Positions 17,377 through 31,576 of a stretch of DNA of 64,000 nt are shown here, piece after piece. The DNA is taken from NCBI GenBank assembly GCA_025345505.1, contig JANVCC010000076.1:14035134-14099133 (forward strand), read 5' to 3'. The translations under genes and the position numbers were made by a program. This DNA is from Todiramphus chloris collaris. Lineage: Eukaryota; Chordata; Aves; Coraciiformes; Alcedinidae. A model generated the notes under the pieces. The model saw only the letters and a list, made by a program, of their open reading frames with translations, did no database searches and was not told the origin of the DNA. The number at the start of each line of letters is the position of its first letter. Within the stretch, counting starts at the first letter, position 1.

Positions 17377-20222
17377 TATAAATATGTATATAGTTTGATG
17401 AAGTTCTGCAATTTATATAGTACAGGTATCAGATGTGCAAACTTAATTGTTTACTGTTAGGGTGTTAATTAAAATCCTTGTTTGTGAAGGGTCAAGTATA
17501 ACCTTTCTTAAATGCTTTCTTAGCAGCTATCCTATTGGATTTTTCCTTCCAACAGCAATAGAACAACCATGTCTTGCAGCTGTTTACTGTGAAAAATCCC
17601 ATATGGCAATTCATTAGGATTTATGTATTTATTACATATGTATTTATTCCAAAATATTTTCTTAGAATGTTCATTTGGAATATATTGGATAAATATTCCA
17701 ATCATCTCTGAGGTTTTCTTCTTCTTGAAATTTTGCGTTTGAAGTAACAGTGGTACTGCTTTCATAGTAAAATGCTAGATGAACAGATATCTGGTTGTAG
17801 AACTATTTATACAAAACAATCTGTCAGAAACTGAAGAAAATTCTACAGCTGATACAAATTATCATGGCTCTGTTTATATCAGCATGTTTTTATATCAGTG
17901 TAAAAACTGACCTAGTAGGTTTTGGGGTGTTTTTGGGGGTGGGGGGCATGTTGGGGATGTGGATTTTAATTTTTTTTTTATATATATGTATATAACTAAA
18001 TGAAAAAAACAAAAGTAGTGCCAAGGTGGAAGAATTACATTTATTGGAGAAAATTATACTTTCAAATATTTCTTTATGCCTATTTAATAACTTCTAAGAA
18101 TATATTTGAGCTTGCTTTAAGAGTTTTTCTCTGGTAGTACTTAGAAGGAAACCGGTGTTTAAAATGTTGGTAGAGTAGGAGTTTCCAAGTAAGATTTTTG
18201 TGCAGTGTTGGGAACCAGGGAACACAGTGTCATCTTTTTTATATTTCCCTTACCTGTTTACTCCTTTCTCTGTTTATTATCAATTAATTTTCTGAGACTT
18301 GCTGCCTTTTTTACAGATTCTTATTCCTTCATATTCTTAGTTAAATTGTTGATATTTTCTCTTTAAACACAGGCTATGTAACTCCCAATGATCTTAGCTT
18401 TGGGTATTTATATAGGAACTAATACACTAGTAATGAAGTAAGTTACACTTAGATATATATTAGTTATTTCCCATTTTTCATGCTGTGGATCTTCTAAAAA
18501 CATTGCATGTGGAACTGGGAGACAAACTATACATTTCCCAGGGCCAAAGCAGGGAAGGTTACTACTGGTTAATGAAGTAGGAGAACTAGTGGCAGTAATG
18601 TTTCTGTGCCCTTTAGTTTGCTGCAGTGAGGGAAATAACTGTGTCCCAGTGCTCTGACCTATAATCATTGAGTCCATGGGCAAGCCTCTGAGGACCTTGG
18701 TTTTTGTTACTAGTCATGGACCAGGGAAAAAACTGTAGCTTCTAATGGATTAGTCACTTTTTCCTTTTTATTGTTTGCAGATAGAGGCTGGGGAAATGAG
18801 TGCTTGTTTGGGAGTTACAGAATTATAGCTCCTCCCCACCTGTATTTAGACATCTGAGCTTTGATGCTAGCCAAGGAAGAGCCCCAGGAATACCAAGGTC
18901 ACAGGCTCTTCACAGATACATCTTAGGAGAAGGTCTGATCTGGTACTTAACTGGACAGTAATATTTCACATTAAGAAATGCCTTGACTCTGAAGTTCATT
19001 TCCCAGTTGATTTTGTGCACAATTTGTTGGAAGCTGCATAAAACCATATTGTGGCTTTCATTCCTTGAAGCATACTGTGTTCATCAAGTTCAAAGGAAAT
19101 AGTTTAGACTGTTGGCTTGTCTCGAGTCTTCCAGATGTACTTGCAAGGAGCATGCATAACCTCATCTTCAACTTCTGCTTCAGATGTTTATGTCTAGCAT
19201 TTTCAACTAAAGTAGTTGCAATTTAGTTCATAAATCCATACAAAAGCTACTATTTCTAGCTAACTAAAGATGTATGTGATTAAAACATGCTAATTTAGAG
19301 GTTGACAGCATTTCATATTATGTGATGTTTGTAATATGAACAACAAGCTCTTTAAAAAAAAAAAAAATTCAGCACTTTCCACTTCTGACTAGCAACATAG
19401 ACTGTGTTTTCTTGGTTTTTGAGAGGCTAGTCACCACAAAACTTTCTTCTTGCACTCGCCTGCCTTTGCAGATGTGGAAGTAAAATGCTTGCCTTTTTTT
19501 CTTCTCCACAGATTGCACTGATTATAGTTTAATGCCTGATACATTCTTTTTCTTAACTTATCCAGCAGCAATAGTGATACTGAATTTCCCAAAAAGGAGG
19601 ATAAACTGAATTATATCAAGTATTTGTGTATGTACAATCTTATGGTTTTGGTTATACTAAGCCATGTTATTCTTTAGCAGATAACACCTTTTGTTTTAAA
19701 TTACTTCTATTTGCCAAATCTTGCCACATTTTCCTTATCTCCTTTGTTTAAGGGAAGTAACAATACCATCAAGATGGACTGATACAATTATTACACTCCT
19801 GCCACTGAATCAGGATTTCACTTGTGTTTCTCATTATGAGGGTCATGTTGATATAAGACGCAGACACTGTTTGTCTGCTTGCTACTGACACCTCACAGCA
19901 AAACTGATGGATAGGATCTTTTTTTTTTTTTTTCCTGTACTTATGGGAAAAATATCAGCTACCTTAACCAGCTTTACTGTTATAAGGTCACCTCAGGAAA
20001 TTCTGGGAGCGGTAAATGGCACGTCAGAGTAGCACATTAAGAAGACTATGTCCTTGCTACTTTTTATCTGATTGTTGTGACAAACTCACATTTGGTGAGA
20101 AGATTTAGCTTTATTTTTTACCTGGAGATAAATACTTTTCAAACATCCATAAATTTATTATGCCCTGCTAAGCTTGCCAATTTATTTGCTGCTTACCATA
20201 TTTTGCATAATTTCCTTGCCTT
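17377..20222. other. Intergenic DNA, no gene seen
   Basis: AT-rich single-copy DNA with low-complexity tracts: G/T-rich at 17921-17960, T then TA repeats at 17968-17995, A14 at 19354-19367 and T15 at 19919-19933. No exon, RNA gene or repeat family was recognised. Confidence 0.4.
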
Positions 20223-20585
20223 TGTAGATAGCATCTTGAGTTTATGCAGGAGAATAATGGACTTCCACAACTCTATGAGAGTTATAAAGCAAAGCTGTTT
20301 ATTAATCTCACCAAAGCAGTTTATATACTCTTCATGTCTTATAACACTCCTAAAGGTTACATTTCATTGGTTAAATGCAGCTGTTCACACGCTCTAAGCT
20401 AACATCAAACTGGCTATCTAAATGTCAACACGTTGCTGTCCTTCTCCGGCTTTTCTGGTAGATGTTCCTCATTCTTCTCTTGCTTCACTGTCTTTCTTCC
20501 TCATTTAACAGTCTCTTTCAGGAGTTACGCTTGTTCAAGGTCATACACAGCCTACTTATGCCATCTCTTAAGCCTGCTGCTGTCA
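20223..20585 (-). mobile_element. Probable solo LTR, family E
   Basis: On the - strand this stretch has, in order, CCAAT (aaccaatgaaatg), a TATA box (gagtatataaac, near 20325) and AATAAA (ttaataaacag, near 20300). The sequence then ends ...CTATCTACA. That is the layout of a retroviral U3-R-U5. TG and CA ends were chosen by eye, and no target duplication could be confirmed, so the edges are uncertain. Confidence 0.5.
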
Positions 20586-22027
20586 AGAAAAGTTAATTGC
20601 CACTGACTGGCCTTGGAGTCTAGGAGTAATCAGCCTACACTGTGGAATTAATGACATATTTATCCATAGTGCCTGGACAGAACTGAGAGTGTGTCTGAAG
20701 AATTTGACTGATTTTCCTGATAGGAAACATAAGTTAAAAATAAATAAATATTGCGAGCAAATAGAACAATAATTGCTACCACTGGTTAACTAAGAAACAG
20801 AACACTGTTCACACTTTAATTTTTGAAAAGAGGTGCACCTGCCAACTAATATTTTCTGATGAGTGTAATTAGTATTATACATTGTTAATTAACTGTAATG
20901 AAGGTGCTGGTAGTATAAACTAAGTGACTTGCAATAGATAAGACATTTAAATTTCTAAGGAGTTTGATATTCAGTAATGATCCTAAAAAACCATAAAAAT
21001 CAGATTTCATTCCATCTGTATTTGGAACAGAATTCTATGAGTGGTACATGTAGATACATCTGAGGAATCTAAAAGGATTTAAACATTTAAATTCCTCTTT
21101 ATAGGTGTGGGAAGACAGTGGGTGCCGAAATCAACAGAATGGTCTAATATGCTCTGATACTTCAAAAAATCACAGAAGAATTTGCATAGAGATAAGTGCT
21201 TAAATACTTTTAAAACTAGCCCTTATGTCTCTCTCAGTTCCTAAATCGATTTTGCAAGTGGGAATTACGACAAAAATTTGCTTAAACATATTTCAAAATA
21301 GGATGCATCTTAATTTGGGCAAACAAGTTCAGAAGCTGTCTCACTGAAAAGGTGATAAAAGTTAGATTCCTAATGATCAACTTTGTCTTTGATTGCTTTG
21401 TATGTGATTTCATAGTCCTCTGCATGCTTCAAACCAGGCAATATATATTTTATGAACTGGAATAGCTTCATTTTTCAAGAGTTTTGATTTAATTTCTTTT
21501 ACATATATCAGTGCTGTTCCATCACATTTAAGATGAAATAATTAATATCAGTTCCAGAATAATATTTCTGTTCAGATAAAACTTCTATTTAAACAAGCAT
21601 TTCTGTTTTGAAATCATCTTCATTTTCAGAGGGCTGGGAGACTGTCAAAAATTCTGATGACAAAATACCCCATTAAAAAGCTGCTTCTAATTTTTATCTA
21701 TTCAGCAATTGATGCCAAAATACAGTACTTTTTAGGAGAGTGTAAATTTTAGAAAAGTAGATTTTATTTTACCATGTCATCACTATATAAATAATAATGC
21801 AGTGTAATGTATAGCCATGTTATATTATCTGCTGGCTACTCAAATTAAAAAAAAAAAAAAAGGCAATGTAACTAAAAGATCTTCCAGACTACAAGTTAAA
21901 GTTTCTTTTGCATTTGAATTTCCTGAAATTAGTCAGTAATGTTTTGTAATTTAATGTGTCAGAATAAGTTTTCTAGCTTCCAACTTTTTTCTTTTCTTTC
22001 TTGTACTCAGTGTGCTATATTAAACCT
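20586..22027. other. Intergenic DNA, nothing recognised
   Basis: AT-rich DNA with an A15 tract at 21847-21861. No gene or repeat was identified. Confidence 0.4.
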
Positions 22028-22830
22028 TGTCACAGTTTAGGGTCAGGGCAGCCCCTTAGACCTGTAACAGACTCTCTCTGTTAACCCCCCTCCCTCCCCA
22101 AAGGGAAGGAGAAAGGGAATAAGGGAGAGAGACTTAGCAATTAGAAAAGGAAACTTGTACAGTTTTAATGAAAAGGAAATTAATAATTATAAAAATGGAA
22201 TATATACAAATATATACAAAACCAGTATTGGACTCAACCCCCCTGATGGTAATTCCATCACCATCACCACTGATGTTGTGCAGGCACCGGGGGAGTCCCA
22301 GACTGGGCCCCGCAGCAGCCGGGAGCTGTGTTCAGGAGCTGGATTCTGGTACCGGGTTCAGGAACACGCAGATCGGGATCGAAGGCAGAATGGACAGAGT
22401 CCTCCTTGGGTGCTCCGAGGAAGGAACCGAAAGAAGACCTGAGCCAAGCCAAGTAAAAGCTGGCAAAGGTGTCCAAGAGGGGAGAAGAGCCCAGAGACCC
22501 TTCGGATCCATGATCTCTAAACCGAATATGGCGTATATGGGCTGGAATACCTCGTTGGTGAGTTTAGGGTCACCCGTCCTGTCCGCTCCTCCCTGCAGGT
22601 GCAGCCTTTCACTTTCTGCACCCCCCAATGTGGTACACAGGACCCAGCAGTGGCCTTGGTCTGCACACCAATCCTTGGTAGTGACTCTAACCATGGGGTG
22701 TTATCACTGCTGGAAGCAGACACTGTCTGTGAGAACAGGCTGCTAACTTCAGACAGTGCGGTTAGAAGAACTGAGCTGAAAAGTAAAATCACTGAACAGA
22801 ATTAGTTCTGTTCTCACTCAAATCAGGACA
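22028..22830 (-). mobile_element. Solo LTR, family A, copy 2
   Basis: The inverted family A LTR begins TGTCACAGTTTAGG and ends AATCAGGACA on the + strand. Its 5-bp duplication is AACCT (22023-22027 and 22831-22835). It is 803 bp long. Its antisense strand is open for up to 192 codons, partly matching the frame in copy 4. Confidence 0.9.
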
Positions 22831-25800
22831 AACCTGAAATAAAATAATCTTCAGTATGTTTTTTCCTTACTGTAACAGATTGTCTTGACTCTTAAATCCA
22901 AAGAAATAATAGGAAACGATCATGTAAAGACAGTATAGTTACAAATTGTAGTTACTACACCTGTTTAATAATCAAGACTTAAAAAGGAAAAAAAAATTAT
23001 CTCTTTACTCTTGTCTGCCTCTTCTGAGGAGTGACAGATAATATTCACAGGAAAGTCAACACTACTTGAATTTTCCTGCTCAGATAAATGCTTGTCAGTA
23101 AGAAACAAGTTTTCCTGAGGCAAATAGGTGCTGAAGATGCTCTATGTTAAAATCAATAACTCTTCTGTCTGTTAACTGAAAACACCAAAATACTGGATTT
23201 TACTTTACAAAGGTACAGTAAATAATAGATTTTTCTTGTTGAACAGCATGTGAATTCACATACATGTACATGGGCAGTATTTATAATTTAAAAGTAGAGG
23301 GATATGTGACACTATCATGTACTTGAGCATGTTGTGGTAAAGAGCCATGTTTATATGCATAGAGAAATGGTCTCTGAAGCGTCAATGGCAAAGTATTAAT
23401 TTTACTCACAAGAGAAATATCAGTTATTAAAGTGGAAACAATATAAAATACATTGTTTTGTGACATTGCAGCTGGCTTTGTTATACGGTACCTGACTTTT
23501 TAGCAAATCTGGTGAAGTTGAAGCCTTGCATATGGCATACAGGCTCACACCCTGACTCACTGAGTGTAAAAAGAGGATTTGGTTATATTCAGTCCCATTG
23601 CATGATGTTGCTTTATTTCTAAGCAAACTGGGATAGATAATAGGAGAGTAACTATGATGAAGGAACAAGGACTACATTCAGGACAATGTCCAAAACTATT
23701 ATATTGAGCAGTTGACAGCTCCAATATTTATATCATTTAAATTATAGTTCTCATGCTAGGCCAGTAAACATGTGCTAAGAAGGCTGAAATTTCAGGTGTG
23801 AATTTCCTGTCAATCTAAGTAGTCTGTTTCCTTTAACTGACTTACAGACATTCCTTGAAGAACAAATGACTGAAAGAAAATGCATTCCCAGGTTGAAAAC
23901 AAAATGTCAGCAGCAGAAGGATGTCTAACTGCTAAGCTCTGACACATTCATTCTCATTTAAAAACATCGCTTCAAGAAGAGCATATGTTAAGCTGCTGCC
24001 TTTTGCTTTTTCAAGTCATAGATTCCCAGATGCATTCCTTGGCAGGATTTTCCAGTTCACTAACTTCCAAATTATGTAGTTCTGTACAAAACATGAATTT
24101 TCAAGTATGGGTAAATTACAAGTACTCTTACAGTGAAAAATACTCACTTCAACAGATTCTCATTAATGGAATTTGAGCAATTTCCAGAACAACTACATTC
24201 ATATTTCTGATTTTCATTTCCATTTATCTTCACCCTGGCTTCAGTTGTATCATAAGCTAATATATTTTTTTATTTTGTTTCTAGGCATGGAATTTGGTTT
24301 AAGATAATTTAAGAAAATATAGGACATTTTATGACAATAAAAGATACACTGGAAAAGTGTGTTTGGGGGTATTTAACTTAGGTGCAAATACAGTTATGTA
24401 TAGTACAGTGTTGTTTGTTGAGCTTCTAACTAACGTTTAACAGTAAATTTTTGAGGAAACAGCATTTTAAAGCTGAAATCTCATAACACAAGTCTTGACA
24501 AAAGTGAAGGTGTGTGAAATACTCCTTTTCATATGATTCAGGAATAAGGAAAAATTTCCTGTTAAAATTTATACTGTTGTATTTTCAGAAGCCAAGGGAA
24601 CTGAGGGTGCAATCTTTACGGAGAGATTACTTTCCTCTACTTTGGTTGTTTAAATCAATTAATGGAAGGGATATAAAATGAAGTGACATAGGGCTGCATC
24701 TCAGAATTTTCTTTCCCTCACTCTTTCAAAACTTCAAAAAGATCTTAACCTTTTAGGTGATGCTCCCTCAGGTTTTTATTTTACTTGAGGGAATACCTTA
24801 TTTCCTCACTTCTGCAGCACATGAAGTTCAATTTTTAGAGTACCATAGAAGACTTCCTTGTATACATATTTAAAACTAAAAAGTTGTTTATTGATCTGTA
24901 CTTCTCAGATGTTCCTCACATTAGAAGTTCTTTTATTGCAAAATATGCAAATATCTGTACCTTTATGATAAAGGAATAAAGATCATTGTCCCTAATATTA
25001 TTTGCTTCAAATAATTTATCAATTTATTATTACAAATTATTATGCAAATATCTGTACCTTTATGATAAAGGAATAAAGATCATTGTCCCTAATATTATTT
25101 GCTTCAAATAATTTATCAAATTATTATTACAAAGGGAACAACCGTACATGTCTCATTTCTTAAAGGAATGCTTGAATTGTCCACTGTTGTACAGATAGCT
25201 GTGCACAAATAGACTTGAAAAAAGATGTATAAAATTGCATAGAGGGATTCAAACTTCTCCTGACTCTTTTCAAATCAGGGACAAGCACATTTTCTGGATT
25301 TTGAATCAAATTTCTTAGCTGATCCCTATTTCAGGTAGTTAACAAAATCAAAACAACTGCCTCAAAAGTCTACTCTCTCTTGAATTACAAACTCTGCACC
25401 TATCTATAGTGCTTCATGACTGCATGAGTGATGCTATTAGAAGTAAAAACATTTCACCTGGAATTTGTGCATATCAATTACAAACAGTTCACATGGTACT
25501 GGTAGAACTCAGTATCAGCAATAGGGAATGATACCGTCACAAATGACAGAGTATCAACGCAAAAAGAAGGGGAGAGGTACCCCAGTATTGTAAAGTCGAT
25601 GCACACAAACCAGCATAGCAAACCTACTATTACACTTCTTATTGCAAAGCATTAGCAAATAATGGTAAAAAAAGTAAAATTCCAAGCAAAATGAAAGGGA
25701 AAACAACTTACTGATGTTGAATATACTTTTAAAATAATCCTCTTTCTGCTGAGGGCTGAGCGTTATCTTAAACATGATAACAACGGCACACTAAGGAATA

Positions 25801-28800
25801 TTCAGTGATTTTGTTGTTGTTGCCAAAGCTACCACTAAAAAGTAAATAACACATCATCTGCAATATAAAAGAAAAATAAATAAAGAAGGGTCTTTGTGCA
25901 CTTTTTAGTTTGATTCATGATCTAATATAATCTTTGTAAATTTACCACCCACCACCTACCTGAAATAAACTGTTACAACTCCTCTGAGGTCAGTAGAACT
26001 CACAGTAGAACACTAATATTTATAGTAATACAAATCTAGCTTAAATTTTAATAATATTACATATATACAAAGTAATTGCTATTACTGCTTTAAATCCTTA
26101 AGATTGATATTATATAGAATTTGAGAAACAAAGTAAAACAATTTATTTTCTATACTGTTTTCATTTATATTTTTTTTTCACACTGAAAATGTGACATCAG
26201 AATTCAGTAACACATACAAAGTTACCAAAACAATTTCTTTTTTAAACACTGTAAGTCCTTTTCCATCATTCAGTCTCTGCCATATAAAATAAAAATATGT
26301 TAAATTCAAATGGGCAGAAGCTATTTGCTTTAAATAATAACACTCAATAATCTAAGTCAGTAATGTGACTCTTCAGAAATCAGTGAGAAGTAATCATAAA
26401 ACTCAGTAACCCTAATCATAAGCAATTACTTCAGACAGCTATACATTTATCATGGGTTCTACACTGTAACCACAGACTTGCCACCTGTATCCTGTACTCA
26501 CTGAAGTCAGTATCAATGTCATTGCTTTAATGAAATATTTAAAATATTGGTTTTGACTCACAGGCTTTCTATTGTATCTTCATTGATTATCTAAAAGTGA
26601 GATGAGTCTTCCAAACAAATGATGGTCAACAGCTACTTTGTTCTCTATTTTATTTGAAACTCTTATCAGATTTTGACTAGATTTAAGAATCAGATATTAA
26701 TTTATGAACTGGTGAGTTGCAGTGAAACTGCAAGTTTTTCATCCATCCACTGCAGGGCTGGTCAAGTTCTGTGTAGAAATGTGTTGCAGGATGCTTTCTG
26801 TCTGGTGTTAAAACTCATAACCAGGTAAGTAAATAATGAGTAGTAACATTTGGTCTGAGAAGAAAGGTGAACATCCAGTATCACTCATAGCTCTTGTGCT
26901 GCTTCACCTTGAGTACCCTGACCTACCATCAAAATACCAGACCAGATACCTCATCTGTGGGCTAGCAAGATGGAAGTAACACAGAGAGCCAAGTATTTTA
27001 TTGCCTTTATGAAATGTTGTACTTAAAAAAAAAATCTTTTTATGGGTTGAATAATTCTGAAATACTTTGTACAGCTTTTTCATTAAGGTGGAATGTCAAA
27101 GGGGAGTATTACTTAAGCCTAACACAAAGAAGAAATTCCTGGCACATCACATTCTTGTCTAACGTGACATAAAACAATGTTTGATTAATGTGGCTTGAAT
27201 TGTATAGAAGGTTTACTTTGCCAAAGTCATTTATATAGCTAGATATTATTATTACCTTTGGCTCTGAATTTAAAAATTAATTCACTGACATCATCACTAC
27301 ATAGTCCTTTGATGAATATACTCTATAAGGTCTTCCAGGTGCACAAGCTTTAAGTATTCTACTGTACCATATGTCATGAGTCAGTCTTTCTGAACTGTAC
27401 TTTATTTAGCCATTTATTTCATAACTGTATTCCAGGAATGTCTAAGACAGTAATTAAAAGTGAATTTTCAGGTTGATTCTTCCTTTCAGCCTCCAGTGTG
27501 TATATACCAGCAAAATCTACAGTCAATATACATATTTTTTTTCTAACGTACCGGAACTAAAACATTACTGACGCACAAATTTTGAAATGTGAACAACAAA
27601 CTGAGGAACATCAAACAAGAAGAAACTGCTAAACAAAAAACATGTTGGAAATCAGAAGCTCAGCATGCTTCATAGTTTGATAGTATTTTTACATAATATT
27701 TGGAAGGGCTTTTAGCACAGAATTTTTCCTCACCTTTTTTTTTTTTTTTTTTAAACACAGTGTGGTCAGGATTTTTTTAGTCTCTGGCCGCTATAGTTAA
27801 GAGCAAAGGAGGATGTTTTACCCAGTGAGATTAATTCAGATAAAAATTGCAATTCTTAATTTAAGCCTTTCTCAAAAATGCACTATTCTTGTTTGTTACA
27901 TGTAATACTGTGTTGTTTAGAAAGAAAAAATAGTGTTCAGATTTTTATAGCGGGGTATATACACAGCAAAAATCTCAACCAGACAGATTTCTCAGGCTGA
28001 AAAAGCAACCAGGAGTGCAAGGAGAGTTTGCGGACTTATCAGATGTTCACTCTCCCTCAGTCAAAGCAAAAGATCAAAGCACAGACACAGATCTGCAATA
28101 TAAGTTGTAATTTGTAGCTCAAATATTTTATTCCTTTCTACAGAGGAATTTCTGAGTGTGATTGGTGACTGTTGACCTCTTTCTTTTATCTTTTTATAGA
28201 CAGGCTTAATCACAGTTTACCAAGAGGGTGTGAGAAACCTGCCTTTGAATGAATGCTAAAATTCTCCCTGCTTTAACAGGTACAGCTAGTAATCTTTACT
28301 GCTGTCAGACAAGAAACTGTGATTCAAAAAGGCTGAAGTTTCTGGTTTTCCTGAGAAATGTATAGGAAAACTGGCACAGCGTGTTCCCATGCTTATGTAG
28401 CCTCCTAATTTGAAGTTTCCAACTCCCAGGGCTTGTGCTACTTACTAGACTAAAGATCACTGTATTTGCTTTTACTTTTTGACATGGGACAATAGTTTAT
28501 TTAATCGTTGCACCATGCAGTGTAGTGGGAAGGTAAACTTGCGAGAGATATTAAATACTTTCCTTCAGTTGTGCAAATATATAGTGCTTGAGTCTACAGA
28601 TTGTAGATTTTCAGAGAAAACTTTGTGTACATTCTCTATGTCAAATATGACAGTCTATTCATTAAGAGATTAATAATTATTTCTGTAAGATAATGTACTA
28701 TGGAAAAGCAGAACATTACCAGAAAGCAATGCTTCTATCATATTACCTAACAGGCACATTGGGACCATAAAGCAGAAGTGGAACAAAACCAAAGGGAGGC

Positions 28801-28820
28801 ATTCCATAGAAACCTTTACA
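22831..28820. other. Intergenic DNA with one tandem duplication, no gene seen
   Basis: AT-rich single-copy DNA. The only structure noted is the 97-bp tandem duplication at 24944-25133, listed separately, and a T18 tract at 27735-27752. Confidence 0.4.
24944..25133 (+). repeat. 97-bp tandem duplication, two copies
   Basis: Copy 1 (24944-25040) and copy 2 (25041-25133) start tatgcaaatatctgtacc and differ at one base over about 93 compared. The near identity suggests a recent local event. No function is apparent. Confidence 0.95.
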
Positions 28821-30495
28821 GAATCACAGAATCACAGAGTGTTAGGGGTTGAAAGGGACCTTGGAGATTTTCGAGTTCAACCCCCCTGCCAGGGCAGGAT
28901 CATATAAGCTACCCTACAACCTAATCTACCCTACAACCTAATCTACCCTAACACAGGTCACTCAGGAACGCACCCAGGCGAGTTTTGAAAATCTCCAGAG
29001 AAGGAGATTCCACAACCTCTCTGGGCAGCCTGTTCCAGTGCTCTGTGACCCTTACTGTAAAGAAGTTCCTCCTCATGTTAAGGTGGAACCTCTTGTGCTC
29101 CAGCTTATATCCATTCCCTAGGGGGAATAGGGGACTAGGGTCCTATCACAAGGCACGAGTGAGAAGAGGCTGTCCCTTTCCTCTTGACACTTAGCCCTCA
29201 TATATTTATAAACATTTATAAAATCCCCTCTCAGTGTTCTCTTTTCCAGACTAAAGAGCCCCAGGTGTCTCAGCCTCTCCTCATAAGGCATGTGCTCCAG
29301 TCCCTTCAGCATCCTTGTAGCCCTCTGTTGGACTCTCTCAAGCAGATCCCTGTCTCTTTTGAACTGGGGAGCCCAGAAATGGACACAATACTCCAGGTGA
29401 GGTCTTACCAGCGCAGAGTAGAGGGGGAGGAGAACCTCCCTCGATCTCTTGGACACGCTCCTCTTGATACGCCCTAGGATACCATTGGCCTTCCTGGCCA
29501 CAAGGGCACATTGCTGCTCCACGGAGAACTTGTTGTCCACCAGGACTCCCAAGTCTTTCTCCACAAGACTGCTCTCCAGCAGATCACCTCCCAGTCTGTA
29601 CTGGTGTAATTTATTATTCTTACCCAGATGCAGAACTCTACATTTATCCTTGTTAAACCTCATTTGGTTCTGCCCTGCCCAGTTCTCCAACCTGTCCAAG
29701 TCTCGCTGGATGGCCGCACAGCTTTCAGGTGTATCTGCCGATCCTCCCAGTTTTGTGTCACCAGCAAACTTGCTGAGCAGACACTCTGTCCTGTCATCAA
29801 TGTCATTGATAAAGATGTTGAACAGGACCCGGCCCAGCACTGATCCCTGGGGGACTCCACTGGATACAGCTCTCCAGCTGGACTTGGCACCGTTGACCAC
29901 CACTCTCTGGACTCTATTGTCCAACCAGTTACTAATCCATCTTACTACCTGCTCTTCTATCCCATACTTCCTGAGCTTCTCCACAAGGATGTTATGGGAG
30001 ACTGTGTCAAAGCCTTGCTAAGGTCAAGATAGACTATGGCCACTGGTCTCCCTGCATCTAGCCATCCAGTCACAATATCATAGAAGGCTATTAGATTAGT
30101 CAAGCATGACTTCCCCTTGGTAAATCCATGTTGATTACTCCTGATAACCTTCTTATCTTCCATGTGCCTAGAGACAACCTCCAGAATGAGCCTCTCCATT
30201 ATCTTTCCAGGGATGGAGGTAAGACTGACTAGTCTGTAGTTTTCTGGAATCTCTTTCCTGCCCTTTTTGAAGGCTGGAGTGACATTGGCTTTCCTCCAGT
30301 CCTCCGGCACCTCTCCCGTTTGCCATGATTTCGCAAAAATGATGGAGAGTGGCAGGGCAATAACATCACCCAATTCGCTCAGCACTCTGGGTGCATCTCA
30401 TCAGGGCCCATGGACTTATGCATATTCAACTTACATAACTGGTCCTTAACCCAGTCTTGATTGACCAGTGGAAAGTCATCCTTCCCTTTAATATG
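28821..30495 (-). mobile_element. CR1 LINE with long open RT frames, catalytic Asp lost (copy d)
   Basis: The 3' tail is at 28821 (agaatcacagaatcaca). On the - strand two long frames survive: 29957-30385 (GNYRLVSLTSIPGKIM, HGFTKGKSCLTNL) and 29118-29984 (288 codons). The second has [10 protein letters not shown], then FAGDTKLGG where functional CR1 has FADD, and the thumb to the 3' end. They overlap in different frames, so one frameshift separates them. The FAGD change removes a metal-binding Asp of the RT active site. The 3'UTR holds a small tandem repeat (ctaccctacaacctaat, 28911-28950). The 5' edge near 30495 is approximate. Confidence 0.9.
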
Positions 30496-30683
30496 TCCAT
30501 AAAGTGCTAAACATGATGAGTAAATCTAAACATACTGATGGAGTGACAATAAGGTTCTAAATGAATTGGTGGTTTAGCTTGAATTTACACTCCAATGTTC
30601 TACAAGCATTAGCTTACAGATGGCCTTCGCCAATCATCTTAATAAGGCCATCTCAGAGAGAAAGAGAGAAAGAGGAATATGAC

Positions 30684-31377
30684 TGTCCTGGTTTGAGTGA
30701 GAAGAGAGCTAATTCTGATCAGTAATTGTGCTTTTCAGATCAGTTCTTCTAATTAACTGCACTGTCTGAAGTCAGCAGCCTGTTCTCACAGTCAATGTCT
30801 GCTTCTAGCAGTGGTAACACCCCATGTTTAAAGTTACTACCAAGGATTGGTGTGCAGACCAAGGCCACTGCTGGATCTTTTGTACCACACTGGGGGGGGC
30901 AGAAAAGTGAAAGGCTGCACCTCCAGAGAGGAGCAGATAGGACAGGTGACCCCAAACTGACCAACGAGGGATTCCATCCCATATAGGTCATATTCAGTAT
31001 AAAGCTGAGGGTTCTGGAGGGTCTCAGCACTCCTCTTCTTTGCCCACTTGGCCCATTTTTCCAGTTTGGCTTGGCTTGGCTTGGGTCTTCTTTTGGTTTC
31101 TTCCTCAGAGCATCAAAGAAGGACTGCCTTCAATCCCAATCTGTGTGTTCCTGAATCTGATACCAGAATCCAGCTCCTGAACACAGATCCCGTTGACTGT
31201 GGGGCCCAGTCTGGGACTTCCCCGGTGCCTGCTTTACATCATCAGTGGTGACGGCGATCTAATTACCATCAGGGGGTGGGGTTTGATACTGGTTTTGTAT
31301 ATATTTGTATATTCATTACTATTATTATTCTTGTTTTCATTAAAGCTGTTCTAGTTTCCTCTTTCTATTACATTAAG
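30684..31377 (+). mobile_element. Solo LTR, family A, copy 3, 3' truncated
   Basis: Starts TGTCCTGGTTTGAG like the other family A copies. It has a TATA box (TATAAA at 30998-31003) and the ATTAAA region near 31340. It breaks off near 31377, before the last 110 or so bases that the other copies share. No target duplication could be found. It faces copy 4 tail to tail, 200 bases away. Confidence 0.85.
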
Positions 31378-31576
31378 TGATACAAAGAACAAAATTAGGG
31401 ATAAAAAGGAAGAAAAATATGTCAGGTTACAGAGAGGAACAATGTTTAATGAAGATAAAACAGGGAGAAAAACTGAAAAGGGAAGATGAAGAAGGATAAC
31501 TTCCAGGCAGTTATCAAGCAAGGGAATTTAGAAGGACTAACAGGATTGCTCATTTTGTCAAAATGCAGTACAGAAG

